DNA of 43,341 bases, from positions 1-43,341 of the forward strand of contig NZ_CBVI010000009.1 in assembly GCF_000513195.1 (NCBI RefSeq). The letters run 5' to 3'. Shown one piece after another: positions 33,974 through 43,341 of this stretch. The position numbers were made by a program, and so were the translations under genes. This stretch comes from Bacteroides timonensis (GTDB lineage: Bacteria; Bacteroidota; Bacteroidia; Bacteroidales; Bacteroidaceae). The notes beneath the pieces were generated by a model. It was not told where the DNA came from. It was given only the letters and a program-made list of their open reading frames with translations, and searched no databases. Position 1 is the first letter of the stretch. Each line of letters opens with the position of its first letter.

Positions 33974-36406
33974 ATGAGAACAGTAAGCAAATTACTTCTT
34001 TCTTGTGTGATGTTATTCACATTATTGCCGGACGCTGCGCTTCATGCATCTGACCGGAAGACTCTTTTTGACAGTAACTGGAAATTTCATTTAGGCATCG
34101 TAGCCAATGCCGAACAACCGGAATATAATGATAGTCATTGGAGAGTTCTTGATCTTCCCCATGACTGGAGCGTTGAACCATTGTCTTTTCAAAAACAAGG
34201 CATTACTACCGGTCCTTTCTCTCGCATGAGCGAAGGTGACATCGATACGGGACAGACCGTTGGTGGTGAAGGTTGGTACAGAAAAGAACTCACTCTTGCA
34301 GGAAGCGATGCCGATAAACGTATTGTTCTCTATTTTGAAGGAGTATACAATCAGTCCGAGCTATGGATCAATGGTAAGAAAGCTAATTATAATGTTTATG
34401 GATATACCTCTTATCGTGTAGACATCACTCCTTATCTGAATGCTCCCGGTACTCCGAACGTGATTGCCATGAAAGTGGTGAACGCCGGACGTAACAGTCG
34501 CTGGTATGCCGGTTCGGGTATCTTTCGCCATGTATGGCTGATCAAGACAAATAAACTCTATCTGGATAAATGGGATACTTTCGTCAACGCTTCCGAACTT
34601 CAGAAGAAGGAAGCTGTGATTCAGTTCTCTACTATTGTACATAACGAGGGCTTGCAAAATCAATCAGGCAAAATAGGTATTAAAATATATTCGCCTGCCG
34701 GAAACGAAGTGTTTTCTACTTCACAGGTCGTGATGCTCTCTGAAGGAACCCCGGTGGCAACGTCTTTTTCTCTTAAAAAGCCTGAGTTATGGTCAATAGA
34801 TACCCCTGTACTTTATACAGCGGAAGTATCCCTTTCCTCAGACGGAAAGGAGTATGATAAGATATCTGTTCCTTTTGGTATCCGCACCCTTTCTTTTTCT
34901 GCTGAGAAAGGCTTTCTGCTGAATGGTAAGTCGATGAAGCTGAAAGGTGGTTGCGTACATCACGATAACGGACTTTTGGGAGCCGCTGCCATCGACCGTG
35001 CCGAAGAACGGAAAGTGGAACTGATGAAGGCTAACGGCTACAATGCCGTCAGATGTGCCCACAACCAAGTGTCCGAGTATTTCCTTGACGCTTGCGACAG
35101 ATTGGGCATGCTGGTGATTCATGAAACCTTCGACCAATGGCAGAAAGCTAAACGCGAGCAGGACTATCATCAGTTCTTTGATGAGTGGAGCGACTGGGAT
35201 TTGGCTGCATCTGTTCGTCGTGACCGGAATCATCCCTCTATCATTATGTGGAGTATCGGTAACGAGGTGGAGCAACGTGCTGATGAACCTGAGGGAGACT
35301 TGATTTCCAAAAGACTGGTGAATACCGTCCGCAAGTACGATACATCCCGTTTCACAACCATCGGTTCCAATGACTTCTGGGACAGACGCCAGTTTAGTTG
35401 GGACAAAGATTCCTACCGGATCTTCAAGAATCTGGATGTGGCAGGCTACAATTATATCTGGTGGAAATATGAGAGCGATCATGCTGCCTATCCCGATCGT
35501 GTAATCTATGGTAGTGAGTCTTATCCGAAAGAAGCTGCTCAAAACTGGAACTTAGTAGAAAAGCATTCTTATGTAATAGGTGATTTTGTGTGGACAGCTA
35601 TTGACTATCTGGGTGAAGCCGGATTAGCTCATGCCTTGTATCTGAACGAGGGCGAGCATGATACGCAGTTTATGGGTTGGCCTTGGTATAATGGTTGGTG
35701 CGGTGATATTGACCTTTGCGGCGACAAGAAACCTCAATCTTACTATCGTGATGTATTGTGGCGCGAGCGTCCCATTACTATGGCAGTCCATGCCCCTGTT
35801 CCCGAAGGCAAGAAAGAGGTGGTGAACGGTTGGGGCTGGCCCAATGAGTTGGTGAGTTGGAATTGGACGGGTTGCGAAGGAAAAGTGATGAAAGTAAACG
35901 TATACAGCCGTTCTCCGAAAGTGAAACTCTATCTGAACGACAAGCTTATCGGAGAAAAAGAAACGGGTAAAGAGAACTACACAGCTACCTTCGATGTGCC
36001 CTATGAACCGGGAACTTTGAAAGCAGTGAATTCAAAAGGTAAGGAGGAATTCGTATTAAAGACTGCCGGAGAACCTGCGGCTATCCGTTTGATTGCCGAC
36101 CGTAGTAAAATAAAGGCTTGCAAGAATGATCTTTCCTACGTCAAGATTGAGCTGGTGGACAAGAATGGAAACGTAGTTCCCGAAACTTCTCTGCCTGTCA
36201 AAATCGAATGTACGGGCAAAGGAACTGTCATAGCAGGTGGAAATGCAGCCTATGCCGATATGGAAAGTTTCCGTTCACTTACTCCCAATACATTCCGGGG
36301 AAAGGCCATTGCCATCGTTCAGCCTGATGGAGAAAAAGGCGACATACAGGTGAAAGTCTCTGCAAAAGGGTTGGAAGATGCTTCCATAGTAATAACAACC
36401 TACTAA
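33974..36406 (+). CDS. Glycoside hydrolase family 2 enzyme (beta-galactosidase-like)
   Basis: An 810-residue exported enzyme. Signal peptide about 1-26. GH2 sugar-binding jelly-roll (about 30-205, with GEGWYRKEL, YFEGVYNQSELWING and NSRWYAGSGIFRHVWL), Ig-like domain (about 210-310), TIM barrel (about 312-600) with acid/base Glu431 in SIGNEVEQ and nucleophile Glu515 in VIYGSESYP, then a DUF4982 domain (about 620-695) and a final Ig-like domain (about 700-810). Most GH2 proteins of this layout remove terminal beta-galactose, but other beta-linked sugars are possible. It shares a candidate operator with the preceding GH gene, so both should respond to the HTCS. Confidence 0.93.
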   Translation: MRTVSKLLLSCVMLFTLLPDAALHASDRKTLFDSNWKFHLGIVANAEQPEYNDSHWRVLDLPHDWSVEPLSFQKQGITTGPFSRMSEGDIDTGQTVGGEGWYRKELTLAGSDADKRIVLYFEGVYNQSELWINGKKANYNVYGYTSYRVDITPYLNAPGTPNVIAMKVVNAGRNSRWYAGSGIFRHVWLIKTNKLYLDKWDTFVNASELQKKEAVIQFSTIVHNEGLQNQSGKIGIKIYSPAGNEVFSTSQVVMLSEGTPVATSFSLKKPELWSIDTPVLYTAEVSLSSDGKEYDKISVPFGIRTLSFSAEKGFLLNGKSMKLKGGCVHHDNGLLGAAAIDRAEERKVELMKANGYNAVRCAHNQVSEYFLDACDRLGMLVIHETFDQWQKAKREQDYHQFFDEWSDWDLAASVRRDRNHPSIIMWSIGNEVEQRADEPEGDLISKRLVNTVRKYDTSRFTTIGSNDFWDRRQFSWDKDSYRIFKNLDVAGYNYIWWKYESDHAAYPDRVIYGSESYPKEAAQNWNLVEKHSYVIGDFVWTAIDYLGEAGLAHALYLNEGEHDTQFMGWPWYNGWCGDIDLCGDKKPQSYYRDVLWRERPITMAVHAPVPEGKKEVVNGWGWPNELVSWNWTGCEGKVMKVNVYSRSPKVKLYLNDKLIGEKETGKENYTATFDVPYEPGTLKAVNSKGKEEFVLKTAGEPAAIRLIADRSKIKACKNDLSYVKIELVDKNGNVVPETSLPVKIECTGKGTVIAGGNAAYADMESFRSLTPNTFRGKAIAIVQPDGEKGDIQVKVSAKGLEDASIVITTY

Positions 36407-36440
36407 AAAGCGATAGTAAGATAAGTTTTGCGAAGAAACT

Positions 36441-36505
36441 GGCATAAACCTGCATAAGTACTTAGGTATACATTTTCTTGTATGTTATCTTTGCAGGGTT
36501 TATGC
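36441..36505 (+). promoter_or_regulatory. susC promoter region with inverted repeat
   Basis: TATCTTTG (36486-36493) is a TAnnTTTG -7 box. GGCATAAACCTGC (36441-36453) is nearly inverted at GCAGGGTTTATGC (36493-36505), and GCATAA occurs a second time at 36452-36457. The GGGGTA-type operator seen before the two GH genes is absent from 36407-36614. The leader to the ATG is about 110 bp and AT-rich. Confidence 0.5.
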
Positions 36506-36614
36506 GATTTTTTCTGCCGCAGATATTATCATATACATGCGCTATAAAACAAGATAAATATCGAAAAAGATAATAAAAGAAGCTAACTTAATTTTTTAAC
36601 TTTAATCTAGTAAG

Positions 36615-39600
36615 ATGATGAAATCAGTATTAGTAAGAAACAATCGGAGAGTCCTTGCCGGCCTGCTCGTTTGCACTGGTTTTATTTGCAATTATCCCTC
36701 TTCTGCCTTTGCGGAATCGGATAATTCTTCAGTGCAAATAACGACTCAAAGTACAACACCGCAGAAACGTACTTTGGTAGGAACTGTAGTTGACTCCTCT
36801 ACCGGAGAGACTTTGATTGGTGTAAATGTGAAAGTGCAAGGTGAAGATGGAGGTACCATTACCGACATTGATGGTAAGTTCCAGATTTCTGTGACCAGCA
36901 AAACAGAGCTGATATTCTCTTATATCGGCTACAAAACACAGACACTGATGGTAGGTGACCTGGGTGTGATGACCGTGAAGCTTGCGTCGGATAATGAAAT
37001 GTTGGATGAGGTCGTGATTGTAGGTCAGGGTACACAGAAGAAAGTATCTGTGACAGGTGCCATTGCTACAGTGAAGGGAGCTACATTAAAAGCACCTTCT
37101 TCTTCATTGACCAGTTCACTTGCCGGTAAACTTGCCGGTGTAGTATCCATGGTGAACAGTGGTGAGCCGGGTTCTACTTCGGAATTTTATATCCGTGGTA
37201 TCAATACATTCGGTGGCGTGGCTACTCCGTTGATTCTGCTGGATGGCATTGAAATTTCCTCTGCCGACCTGAACCGTATCCCGGCAGAATCCATCGAAAG
37301 CTTTTCTTTATTGAAAGATGCTTCGGCAACTGCTATCTACGGTAACCGCGGTGCAAACGGTGTAATGCTGGTAACTACCAAGAAGGGGCAGGAGAATACG
37401 AAAGCTACTATCAATGTTTCATTGGAAGCTTCATACTTCCGTCCGACAAATGTGCCGAAATTTGCTGATGGCGCTACCTATATGCGGGCTTACAATGAAG
37501 CGGAACAGGCCAGAAGTTTGACTCCGATCACTTCTCCCAAGTATAGTGAAGACCAGATCTTGAATACGGAATTGGGTACTAATCCTTATGTATATCCTGA
37601 TGTGGACTGGTTTGACCAGATATTTCGTTCGGGTAATTATAACCAACGTGCCAATGTGAATGTATCGGGTGGTGGTTCGCGTGTAACTTACTATATGAGC
37701 CTCCAGGCTAACCATGATACAGGTCTCCTCGATGCACCGGATTACTTCTATAATCCCAATATCAACCAGTGGCAATATAATTTTCAGAACAACATCTCCT
37801 ATAAACTGACCAATACCACTACCATTGATTTGCGCATGATGGCACAGATCGGTAATCTGCAAGGTCCTAACTATAATATAGGCAATGACTTGTACAAGAG
37901 GGTCATGCGCGCAAATCCGGTGGAATTTCCCGCTTACTTCCCACAGCAGGAGGGTGATGACGGTTTCATCCGTTTTGGCGGTGGAGAGATTAAGCCTGGC
38001 GTTTTGGGAACCAATCCGTATGAATATATGATGAGTTCTTTCAAGGAAGTCAACTTCAATACTTTGAATACTTCATTGGCTTTGAATCAGGATTTGAGTG
38101 TTATTACCAAAGGATTGAGCCTGAAAGCATTGGTGAACTTTAAGAACTGGTCGGAAACTTCGTATAATCGTAGTATCAAGTCTAATATATATAAGGTGAA
38201 AGATGGTTCCTATAATCCTGAAACCGGCGAATTTGATTATCACCTGTTGCAGACCGGTGACCAGTTCCTGAGCCAATCTGATATCGGCCGTAATTCAGAC
38301 CAGACTTTCTACTTCGATGCCCGTCTGGACTGGAAGCGTAGTTTCGGTGACCACAATCTGACAGCAATGGCTATGTACATGATGCGTGAATACCGTAACA
38401 ATGTATTGCCGAACCGTAATCAAGGTTATTCCGGTCGTGTGACTTACGATTATGCCAGTAAATATCTGGTTGAGTTCAACTTTGGCTATAATGGTTCCGA
38501 ACGCTTGGCTGCCGGTCATCGTTTTGAGTTCTTCCCGGCTGTGTCAGCAGGTTGGGTAGCAAGTTCTGAAAAGTTCTGGGAGCCGATAAGCAAGTATATC
38601 AATCACTTCAAGATCAGAGGTTCTTACGGTTTGGTAGGTAGTGATGCCTTTGCCAGTGGAGCTCCACACTTCCTCTATCAGAATAATATTGGTATTGGCT
38701 CAGCACACAACTTCTGGACCGGACTTCCTACGAGTGAAATCAGCAAGAAAGGTCCCGGATTCTATGTATTAGCGGTGCAGGACGCAGGTTGGGAACATGT
38801 GAAGAAGTTCGATATCGGTTTCGACATGATGTTGTTTAACCAGCTGAACATTACATTCGACTATTTCCATGACAAACGTGAACGCATCCTGATGTCACGT
38901 GCTTCCTGGCCTTCTATGTTGGGATATTGGGGATCAAAACCCTGGAGTAATATTGGTGAAGTAGAAAACCAAGGTTTCGAGTTAAGCCTGAACTGGACGA
39001 AACAGTTTGGAAAAGACCTGACGTTAGATCTTCGCGGTAACTTTACCTACAATCAGAATGAATATAAATATGTGGATGAACCCAGTTATCCGTATGTTTG
39101 GCAAACCAATACCGGCAAACCGTTGAACACTGTTAAAGGTTATATTGCCGAGGGATTGTTCACAAGAGAAGAAGAAATTGCCAACTCACCGGACCAATCA
39201 CAACTGGGTGCCAACATCATGCCGGGTGATATCAAATACCGTGATATAAACGGTGACGGACAAATTACTACTGAAGACCAGGTGATGATTTCATCTTATG
39301 ACTGGCATCCCCGTATCCAGTATGGTTTCGGTTTGAATATTGTCTACAAGAACTTTGACTTAGGTGTGTTCTTCAATGGTTCGGCTAAACGTAAGATAAT
39401 GATCAACAGTGGAATCGCTCCCTTCCTTTCTGGCGGTGGAGATGGTGAAGAAGGTGAAACACTGGCCCGAAATCTGATGCAGTGGATTGCAGATGACCAT
39501 TGGTCAGTAGACAATCCGAATCCGAATGCGGCATATCCCCGTTTGGGCTTGACCAAAGCTGATGTAACCAATAACATTCAGTCCAGTACATTCTGGTTGC

Positions 39601-39785
39601 GCAATGGAAACTTCCTCCGCTTCAAGACACTGGAGATCGGTTATCGACTGCCTTATTGCCGTATCTATCTCAGTGGCGATAACCTGGCGGTATTCAGCCC
39701 ATTCAAATTATGGGATCCTGAATTGGCATGGAATGCTTATCCGTTGTCACGCACGTTCAATCTGGGCGTTCAATTTACATTCTAA
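36615..39785 (+). CDS. SusC-family TonB-dependent outer-membrane transporter
   Basis: A 1056-residue outer-membrane import barrel for oligosaccharides, powered by TonB-ExbBD. Signal peptide about 1-33 (ending AFAES). CarboxypepD_reg-like domain about 50-130 (LVGTVVDSSTGETLIGVNV). TonB box/plug start with DEVVIVGQGTQKK, and the SusC/RagA signature LLKDASATAIYGNRGANGV lies near residue 240. The rest is the beta-barrel, ending NLGVQFTF with a C-terminal Phe. It is followed 26 bp later by susD, with which it forms the usual lidded import complex. Length is normal for the family. Confidence 0.97.
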   Translation: MMKSVLVRNNRRVLAGLLVCTGFICNYPSSAFAESDNSSVQITTQSTTPQKRTLVGTVVDSSTGETLIGVNVKVQGEDGGTITDIDGKFQISVTSKTELIFSYIGYKTQTLMVGDLGVMTVKLASDNEMLDEVVIVGQGTQKKVSVTGAIATVKGATLKAPSSSLTSSLAGKLAGVVSMVNSGEPGSTSEFYIRGINTFGGVATPLILLDGIEISSADLNRIPAESIESFSLLKDASATAIYGNRGANGVMLVTTKKGQENTKATINVSLEASYFRPTNVPKFADGATYMRAYNEAEQARSLTPITSPKYSEDQILNTELGTNPYVYPDVDWFDQIFRSGNYNQRANVNVSGGGSRVTYYMSLQANHDTGLLDAPDYFYNPNINQWQYNFQNNISYKLTNTTTIDLRMMAQIGNLQGPNYNIGNDLYKRVMRANPVEFPAYFPQQEGDDGFIRFGGGEIKPGVLGTNPYEYMMSSFKEVNFNTLNTSLALNQDLSVITKGLSLKALVNFKNWSETSYNRSIKSNIYKVKDGSYNPETGEFDYHLLQTGDQFLSQSDIGRNSDQTFYFDARLDWKRSFGDHNLTAMAMYMMREYRNNVLPNRNQGYSGRVTYDYASKYLVEFNFGYNGSERLAAGHRFEFFPAVSAGWVASSEKFWEPISKYINHFKIRGSYGLVGSDAFASGAPHFLYQNNIGIGSAHNFWTGLPTSEISKKGPGFYVLAVQDAGWEHVKKFDIGFDMMLFNQLNITFDYFHDKRERILMSRASWPSMLGYWGSKPWSNIGEVENQGFELSLNWTKQFGKDLTLDLRGNFTYNQNEYKYVDEPSYPYVWQTNTGKPLNTVKGYIAEGLFTREEEIANSPDQSQLGANIMPGDIKYRDINGDGQITTEDQVMISSYDWHPRIQYGFGLNIVYKNFDLGVFFNGSAKRKIMINSGIAPFLSGGGDGEEGETLARNLMQWIADDHWSVDNPNPNAAYPRLGLTKADVTNNIQSSTFWLRNGNFLRFKTLEIGYRLPYCRIYLSGDNLAVFSPFKLWDPELAWNAYPLSRTFNLGVQFTF

Positions 39786-39811
39786 GAAACAATCTAATAC
39801 ATTATTGAAGT

Positions 39812-41827
39812 ATGAAACTAACATATAAAATATCCCGAATGGCGCAGGTATTGATAGCTTCCTGCTGCCTGGTATCATGCAATTATCTGGATGTCATTCC
39901 GCCTGCACAGGCTGATTTTAAAGACACCATGAAAGATGAAGAAGCTACATTGTCTTTCTTGTATACTTGCTATGGCGGTACTCCGCGTTCTACTCCTTAT
40001 CATTATCATGCTTTTGAGCAGTCTGCTGATGAGATTATTCAGCCTTATGCTTACTCCAACTGGCAGCAACAAGTGGCGTGGGGAACTATTTCTCCGGCAT
40101 ATTCCAATAGTTGGGGAGGTGATGATATGAATATTTGGATTCCCAGTTATAACTGGTTGGGGTATGTACACCATTTCCTGAGCTTGATTGATGACTTGCA
40201 ACCGGTGGGAGTTACGGCAGAAGATAAAGAAGAGTACAAAGGTGAATGTTATTTCCTGGAGGCTTATTATCATTTCCGTGTGCTTCAAGCTTTCGGTCCC
40301 TGTCCTATTATTCCTGAGAAAGTAGACCCGAATGTTACCAGTTCAGACCTTCCCGGACGTTCACACTTCGATTACTGTGTGAATTTTATCGTGGGTAAAC
40401 TGGATGATGCAGCCCGTGCACTTCCTGCAACACGTCCTAACAACGAATTGGGCCGTGCCACTTCTACTATGGCTAAGGCTTTGAAAGCCCGTATATTATT
40501 GTATGCTGCTTCTCCGTTGTGGAACGGTTCGTTCCCCAATCCGGAATGGAAGAATAAGAATTATGAGACAGACGGTTATGGTAACGAACTGGTAAGTTCC
40601 AGTTACGACCGCGAGAAATGGACACGTGCCCTTACTGCTTGTCAGGAAGCCTTGACTGCTGCTAAGGAAGCCGGTTATCAACTCTTTGACATTGAAACGG
40701 CAAACAAGAAAGCTGACCGTGATGGAATAGCTCTTCCTTTCATCCCGGGACGTGAAGAAGACACTGAGGAAAACCGTGAGTTCAAAGAACGTGTACGCAT
40801 GTTCCAATATATGGTTACTGCCAACGAAGGCGATAATAACAAGGAACTTATTTGGGCACAACGTATTGAACTGGACGCTCAGAATGGTGGTGAAGGTACG
40901 GACTGTCGTTTGCCGAACAAAGTGGTGAAGAGAAGTAACGGCGTTTATGTAGGAGGTTGGGCAGCTATGGCACCCACATTATATTCTGCGCAGCACTTCT
41001 ATACCGAGAACGGTAAGTTGCCGGCACAGGACCCCAATTTCTATCCTGAAGAAGAATGGTATACCCGTTTCTATGAAGGCGCTCAAAGCCCTGCTCTGGC
41101 AACCAATAATCTGGACGGTGAAGATGTGAAGAATGACATTATCAAGATGCACGCTAAGCGCGAAGCCCGTTTCTATGCGTGGATCGTATTTGACGGCACT
41201 CAATATAGCTCGAAGATTAATAATGGCAATCCGTTGTGGATTAACCTGAAGAATACCAATACAAACGGATATAACACAAGTAATACCCGTAACTGTGCTG
41301 GAAGCGGTTATCTGTCGAAGAAGTTCATTGATCCCAATATCTACTTTGGGGCTGATGGTACCCGTCAGCACACAGCTCCTCGTCGCCCGTTGATTCGTAT
41401 GGCCGAGCTTTACCTGAATCTGGCAGAATGCTATGCAGCGTTGGATAATGAAGGTGAAGCCCTTGCTAATCTGAATGAGATTCGTCGCCGTGCCGGTATT
41501 TCCGAACTGACCGGAAGTGATGTAACAGGCAGCATGACTCTGACTGACTGGGTGCGCAATGAACGGTTCGTTGAACTCTTCGAAGAGGGACACCGCTACT
41601 ATGACCTGCGTCGTTGGGCAATTGCTCCTCAGATGTTGAAAGCCGGTATGCGTTACGGTCTGGATGGTCTTCGTGTGAATCCGAGTTTTGAGGACTTCAA
41701 CAAACCGACCCTGGTTAACCAACCGTTCAAGTGGGATGACAAACTGTATTTGATGCCCGTTTGGTCAAGAAGTGACATGGATGAGCTTTACAGTAACCCT
41801 CAGTTAGTACAGGCACCCGGATATTAA
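39812..41827 (+). CDS. SusD-family surface glycan-binding lipoprotein (RagB/SusD)
   Basis: A 671-residue outer-membrane lipoprotein that caps the SusC barrel and binds glycan. Lipobox LVSC with Cys23, followed by NYLDVIPP, the classic SusD N terminus. The TPR-like helices (about 70-280, including AYYHFRVLQAFGPCPII and ATSTMAKALKARILLYAASPLWN) and the C-terminal RagB/SusD domain (RPLIRMAELYLNLAECYAAL, LNEIRRRAGI, RNERFVELFEEGHRYYDLRRW) are clear. It lies 26 bp after susC and 23 bp before the next lipoprotein gene, so the three form one operon. Confidence 0.97.
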   Translation: MKLTYKISRMAQVLIASCCLVSCNYLDVIPPAQADFKDTMKDEEATLSFLYTCYGGTPRSTPYHYHAFEQSADEIIQPYAYSNWQQQVAWGTISPAYSNSWGGDDMNIWIPSYNWLGYVHHFLSLIDDLQPVGVTAEDKEEYKGECYFLEAYYHFRVLQAFGPCPIIPEKVDPNVTSSDLPGRSHFDYCVNFIVGKLDDAARALPATRPNNELGRATSTMAKALKARILLYAASPLWNGSFPNPEWKNKNYETDGYGNELVSSSYDREKWTRALTACQEALTAAKEAGYQLFDIETANKKADRDGIALPFIPGREEDTEENREFKERVRMFQYMVTANEGDNNKELIWAQRIELDAQNGGEGTDCRLPNKVVKRSNGVYVGGWAAMAPTLYSAQHFYTENGKLPAQDPNFYPEEEWYTRFYEGAQSPALATNNLDGEDVKNDIIKMHAKREARFYAWIVFDGTQYSSKINNGNPLWINLKNTNTNGYNTSNTRNCAGSGYLSKKFIDPNIYFGADGTRQHTAPRRPLIRMAELYLNLAECYAALDNEGEALANLNEIRRRAGISELTGSDVTGSMTLTDWVRNERFVELFEEGHRYYDLRRWAIAPQMLKAGMRYGLDGLRVNPSFEDFNKPTLVNQPFKWDDKLYLMPVWSRSDMDELYSNPQLVQAPGY

Positions 41828-41850
41828 TCAATCTCTAATAACAAAGCTTT

Positions 41851-43194
41851 ATGAAAGTAAGAACAATATTGTTGATGGGCGGCCTGGTGCTACTGGGTGC
41901 CTGCAGCGAATCAAAATATGATTTGGATCAACTGGTACCGGAAGAGTACCATAAAATACTGTATGTGAATAATAGCGGTAAGCAGGATCTTACGTTGTAT
42001 GATACGGATGAAGATAATAAGTATACTCTTTCCGTAGTTAAGTCCGGAAGTGATCCCAGTCTGACTGCCAGTGTCAAAGTGGGTGTGCTGACGCAAGCGG
42101 AACTTGACAAGGAATATAGCGAACCGGAAGGAACGAACTATAAGCTGATAGGTGAGAACTGTTATTCACTGGATGCAACCACGTTGGACTTTTCGTCTGC
42201 CGACCGGTATAAGCTGGTAAATATCTTCCTGAAACCTCAGAGTGTTAAAGCATTCATGGAAACTGATCCGGAAGCCGTATGGGTATTACCTTTACAGGTT
42301 ACCAGTGAAACTGACTCTATCAATGCCGAGAAGAATGAATTGTTCCTGAAACTGACAGGAGTGATTACGCCTGCCATTGGCTTTGCCAATTCGGATGTAG
42401 AAGTGAAACTGTTGGATTATGGTTCTGTCTCTACATTTACGGAGAAAGTAAAATTCGGTCTTGATACAGATAATAAGTGGGATTTGGAATGTAAATTTGT
42501 AGTTGATAAGGAATATATTGCAGAGTACAATGCAGATAATGGAACTAACTTCAAGGTTCTGCCTGAAGGAACTTATACTGTTCCGGAGATGGCAACCCTT
42601 CCCAATGGCACTACGAATATGGAACTGGAAGTCACGATAAATGGTGACCAATTGACGCCGGGTGATTATATGCTGCCCGTTAAGATTGCGGAAGTTTCTC
42701 AATTTGAGATTTCTGAGGCGAAGGTGATATCTCCGCTGGCTTTCCGTGTGATGGGACATAAACTGGAACGCACGGGCTGGACGGCAGAAGCCAATACCGA
42801 AGAACTGACGGGTGAAGGTGCAAGCGGCAAAGCCGGATGTGCATTGGATGATAATCTTGCGACTTACTGGCACTCAACATGGCAGACAGGAAATTGGGTT
42901 AGCTTCCCGTTTGAAATAATCGTAGATACAAAAACAGAACATACTTTCACCCAGTTTGCTTTGATGCAAAGGCAGAATGAAAGCTATACGGATACCAAGT
43001 CTGGTAAGTTCTATGTAAGCTCTGACAAGGAGAATTGGACGGAAGTAGGACGATTCGCCATGGAGAAAATAATTGATAAGCAGGTATTCGGCGTTACTCT
43101 GACGAAGGGACGTTACTTTAAGATATCTATCGAAGAGAGTTATAGAGGTACCAATGCTTCTTTGTCAGAAGTCTATGCCTATGGCTTGGAATAA
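41851..43194 (+). CDS. DUF1735/F5-8 type C surface glycan-binding lipoprotein
   Basis: A 447-residue lipoprotein with lipobox LLGAC (Cys18). Two BT_3987-type DUF1735 domains (about 35-165 and 170-290) are shown by the repeated pattern DLTLYDT...YNADNGTNFKVLPEGTY. The C-terminal ~145 residues (about 303-447: TGWTAEANTEE, ALDDNLATYWHSTW, FTQFALMQRQN, RYFKISIEES) form an F5/8 type C (CBM32-like) domain, which usually binds galactose-type or other terminal sugars. As the third gene after susCD it is in the usual place for a surface glycan-binding protein that helps capture the substrate. No catalytic motif is present. Confidence 0.9.
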   Translation: MKVRTILLMGGLVLLGACSESKYDLDQLVPEEYHKILYVNNSGKQDLTLYDTDEDNKYTLSVVKSGSDPSLTASVKVGVLTQAELDKEYSEPEGTNYKLIGENCYSLDATTLDFSSADRYKLVNIFLKPQSVKAFMETDPEAVWVLPLQVTSETDSINAEKNELFLKLTGVITPAIGFANSDVEVKLLDYGSVSTFTEKVKFGLDTDNKWDLECKFVVDKEYIAEYNADNGTNFKVLPEGTYTVPEMATLPNGTTNMELEVTINGDQLTPGDYMLPVKIAEVSQFEISEAKVISPLAFRVMGHKLERTGWTAEANTEELTGEGASGKAGCALDDNLATYWHSTWQTGNWVSFPFEIIVDTKTEHTFTQFALMQRQNESYTDTKSGKFYVSSDKENWTEVGRFAMEKIIDKQVFGVTLTKGRYFKISIEESYRGTNASLSEVYAYGLE

Positions 43195-43231
43195 TCAGAT
43201 TGCAATAACTGATTTATAACAATAGTGAAAG

Positions 43232-43286
43232 AGAGATAGGGACTCTTTTCTCTCGAAAGGGAGAGAGACGAACTATCTCTTTTTTA
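43232..43286 (+). terminator. Terminator after the surface glycan-binding protein gene
   Basis: AGAGATAG (43232-43239) pairs with CTATCTCT (43273-43280), and an inner CTCTTTTCTCTC/GGGAGAGAG part closes the hairpin around GAAA. TTTTT follows. It may end the susCD transcript or attenuate it if the PUL continues beyond the window. Confidence 0.85.
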
Positions 43287-43341
43287 TTCATGCGAATCAG
43301 GAGTTGAATTATATTCATAACCGGAAAGAAATGAATTAAAT

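Noticed and set aside
36407..36614. A third copy of the GGGGTA-type operator before susC
   Set aside because: There is no GGGGTA direct repeat or CCCC arm here; only an unrelated inverted repeat is present.

Overview
The window is chromosomal DNA from a gut-type member of the Bacteroidetes, most likely the genus Bacteroides. This rests on a SusC/SusD pair with a hybrid two-component system (HTCS), BspA-type leucine-rich repeats, an HU-HIG-type DNA-binding protein, and many TAnnTTTG -7 boxes instead of sigma70 -10 boxes. I cannot name the species from the sequence.

Layout. 1-3043: a 22-bp-period repeat array, then a minus-strand pair, flavin-binding PPOX-family protein and ribonuclease R. 3337-6205: a tightly packed plus-strand operon of a cation efflux transporter, a short-chain reductase and a PAP2-type membrane enzyme, meeting a minus-strand DUF4143 ATPase (6198-7463) tail to tail. 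7730-20769: a minus-strand surface-protein region. An LPP20-like protein lies upstream, followed by a compact PEGA/beta-barrel, nine-repeat FN3 lipoprotein and 2148-residue BspA-like LRR operon that ends at a strong hairpin terminator. 20770-21757: a gene-poor kilobase with a frameshifted lipoprotein relic and a second 22-bp array, followed by an HU-like protein. 22367-26836: housekeeping genes (Dus on the minus strand; DUF2059, U32/TrhP-like, 4HBT thioesterase and DprA on the plus strand).

26895-43194 is a polysaccharide utilisation locus (PUL), all on the plus strand: HTCS sensor/regulator, a multidomain clan GH-A-like glycosidase, a GH2 enzyme, SusC, SusD and a DUF1735/F5-8C surface glycan-binding lipoprotein. 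A hairpin with a T tract follows the last gene, though the PUL may continue past the window. The expected logic is: the surface lipoproteins and SusC capture and import oligosaccharide, the GH enzymes cut it, and the HTCS senses a fragment in the periplasm and activates the locus.

The most useful unannotated structure is non-coding. The two GH genes share an upstream element (two direct repeats 21 bp apart, an inverted third arm and a TAnnTTCT -7-like box) that is a good candidate for the HTCS operator. Three intergenic arrays of different sequence (near 20, 18826 and 21161) all have a period of exactly 22 bp. A palindrome overlaps the promoter of the DUF4143 ATPase. The LRR gene carries a recent 489-bp in-frame tandem duplication.
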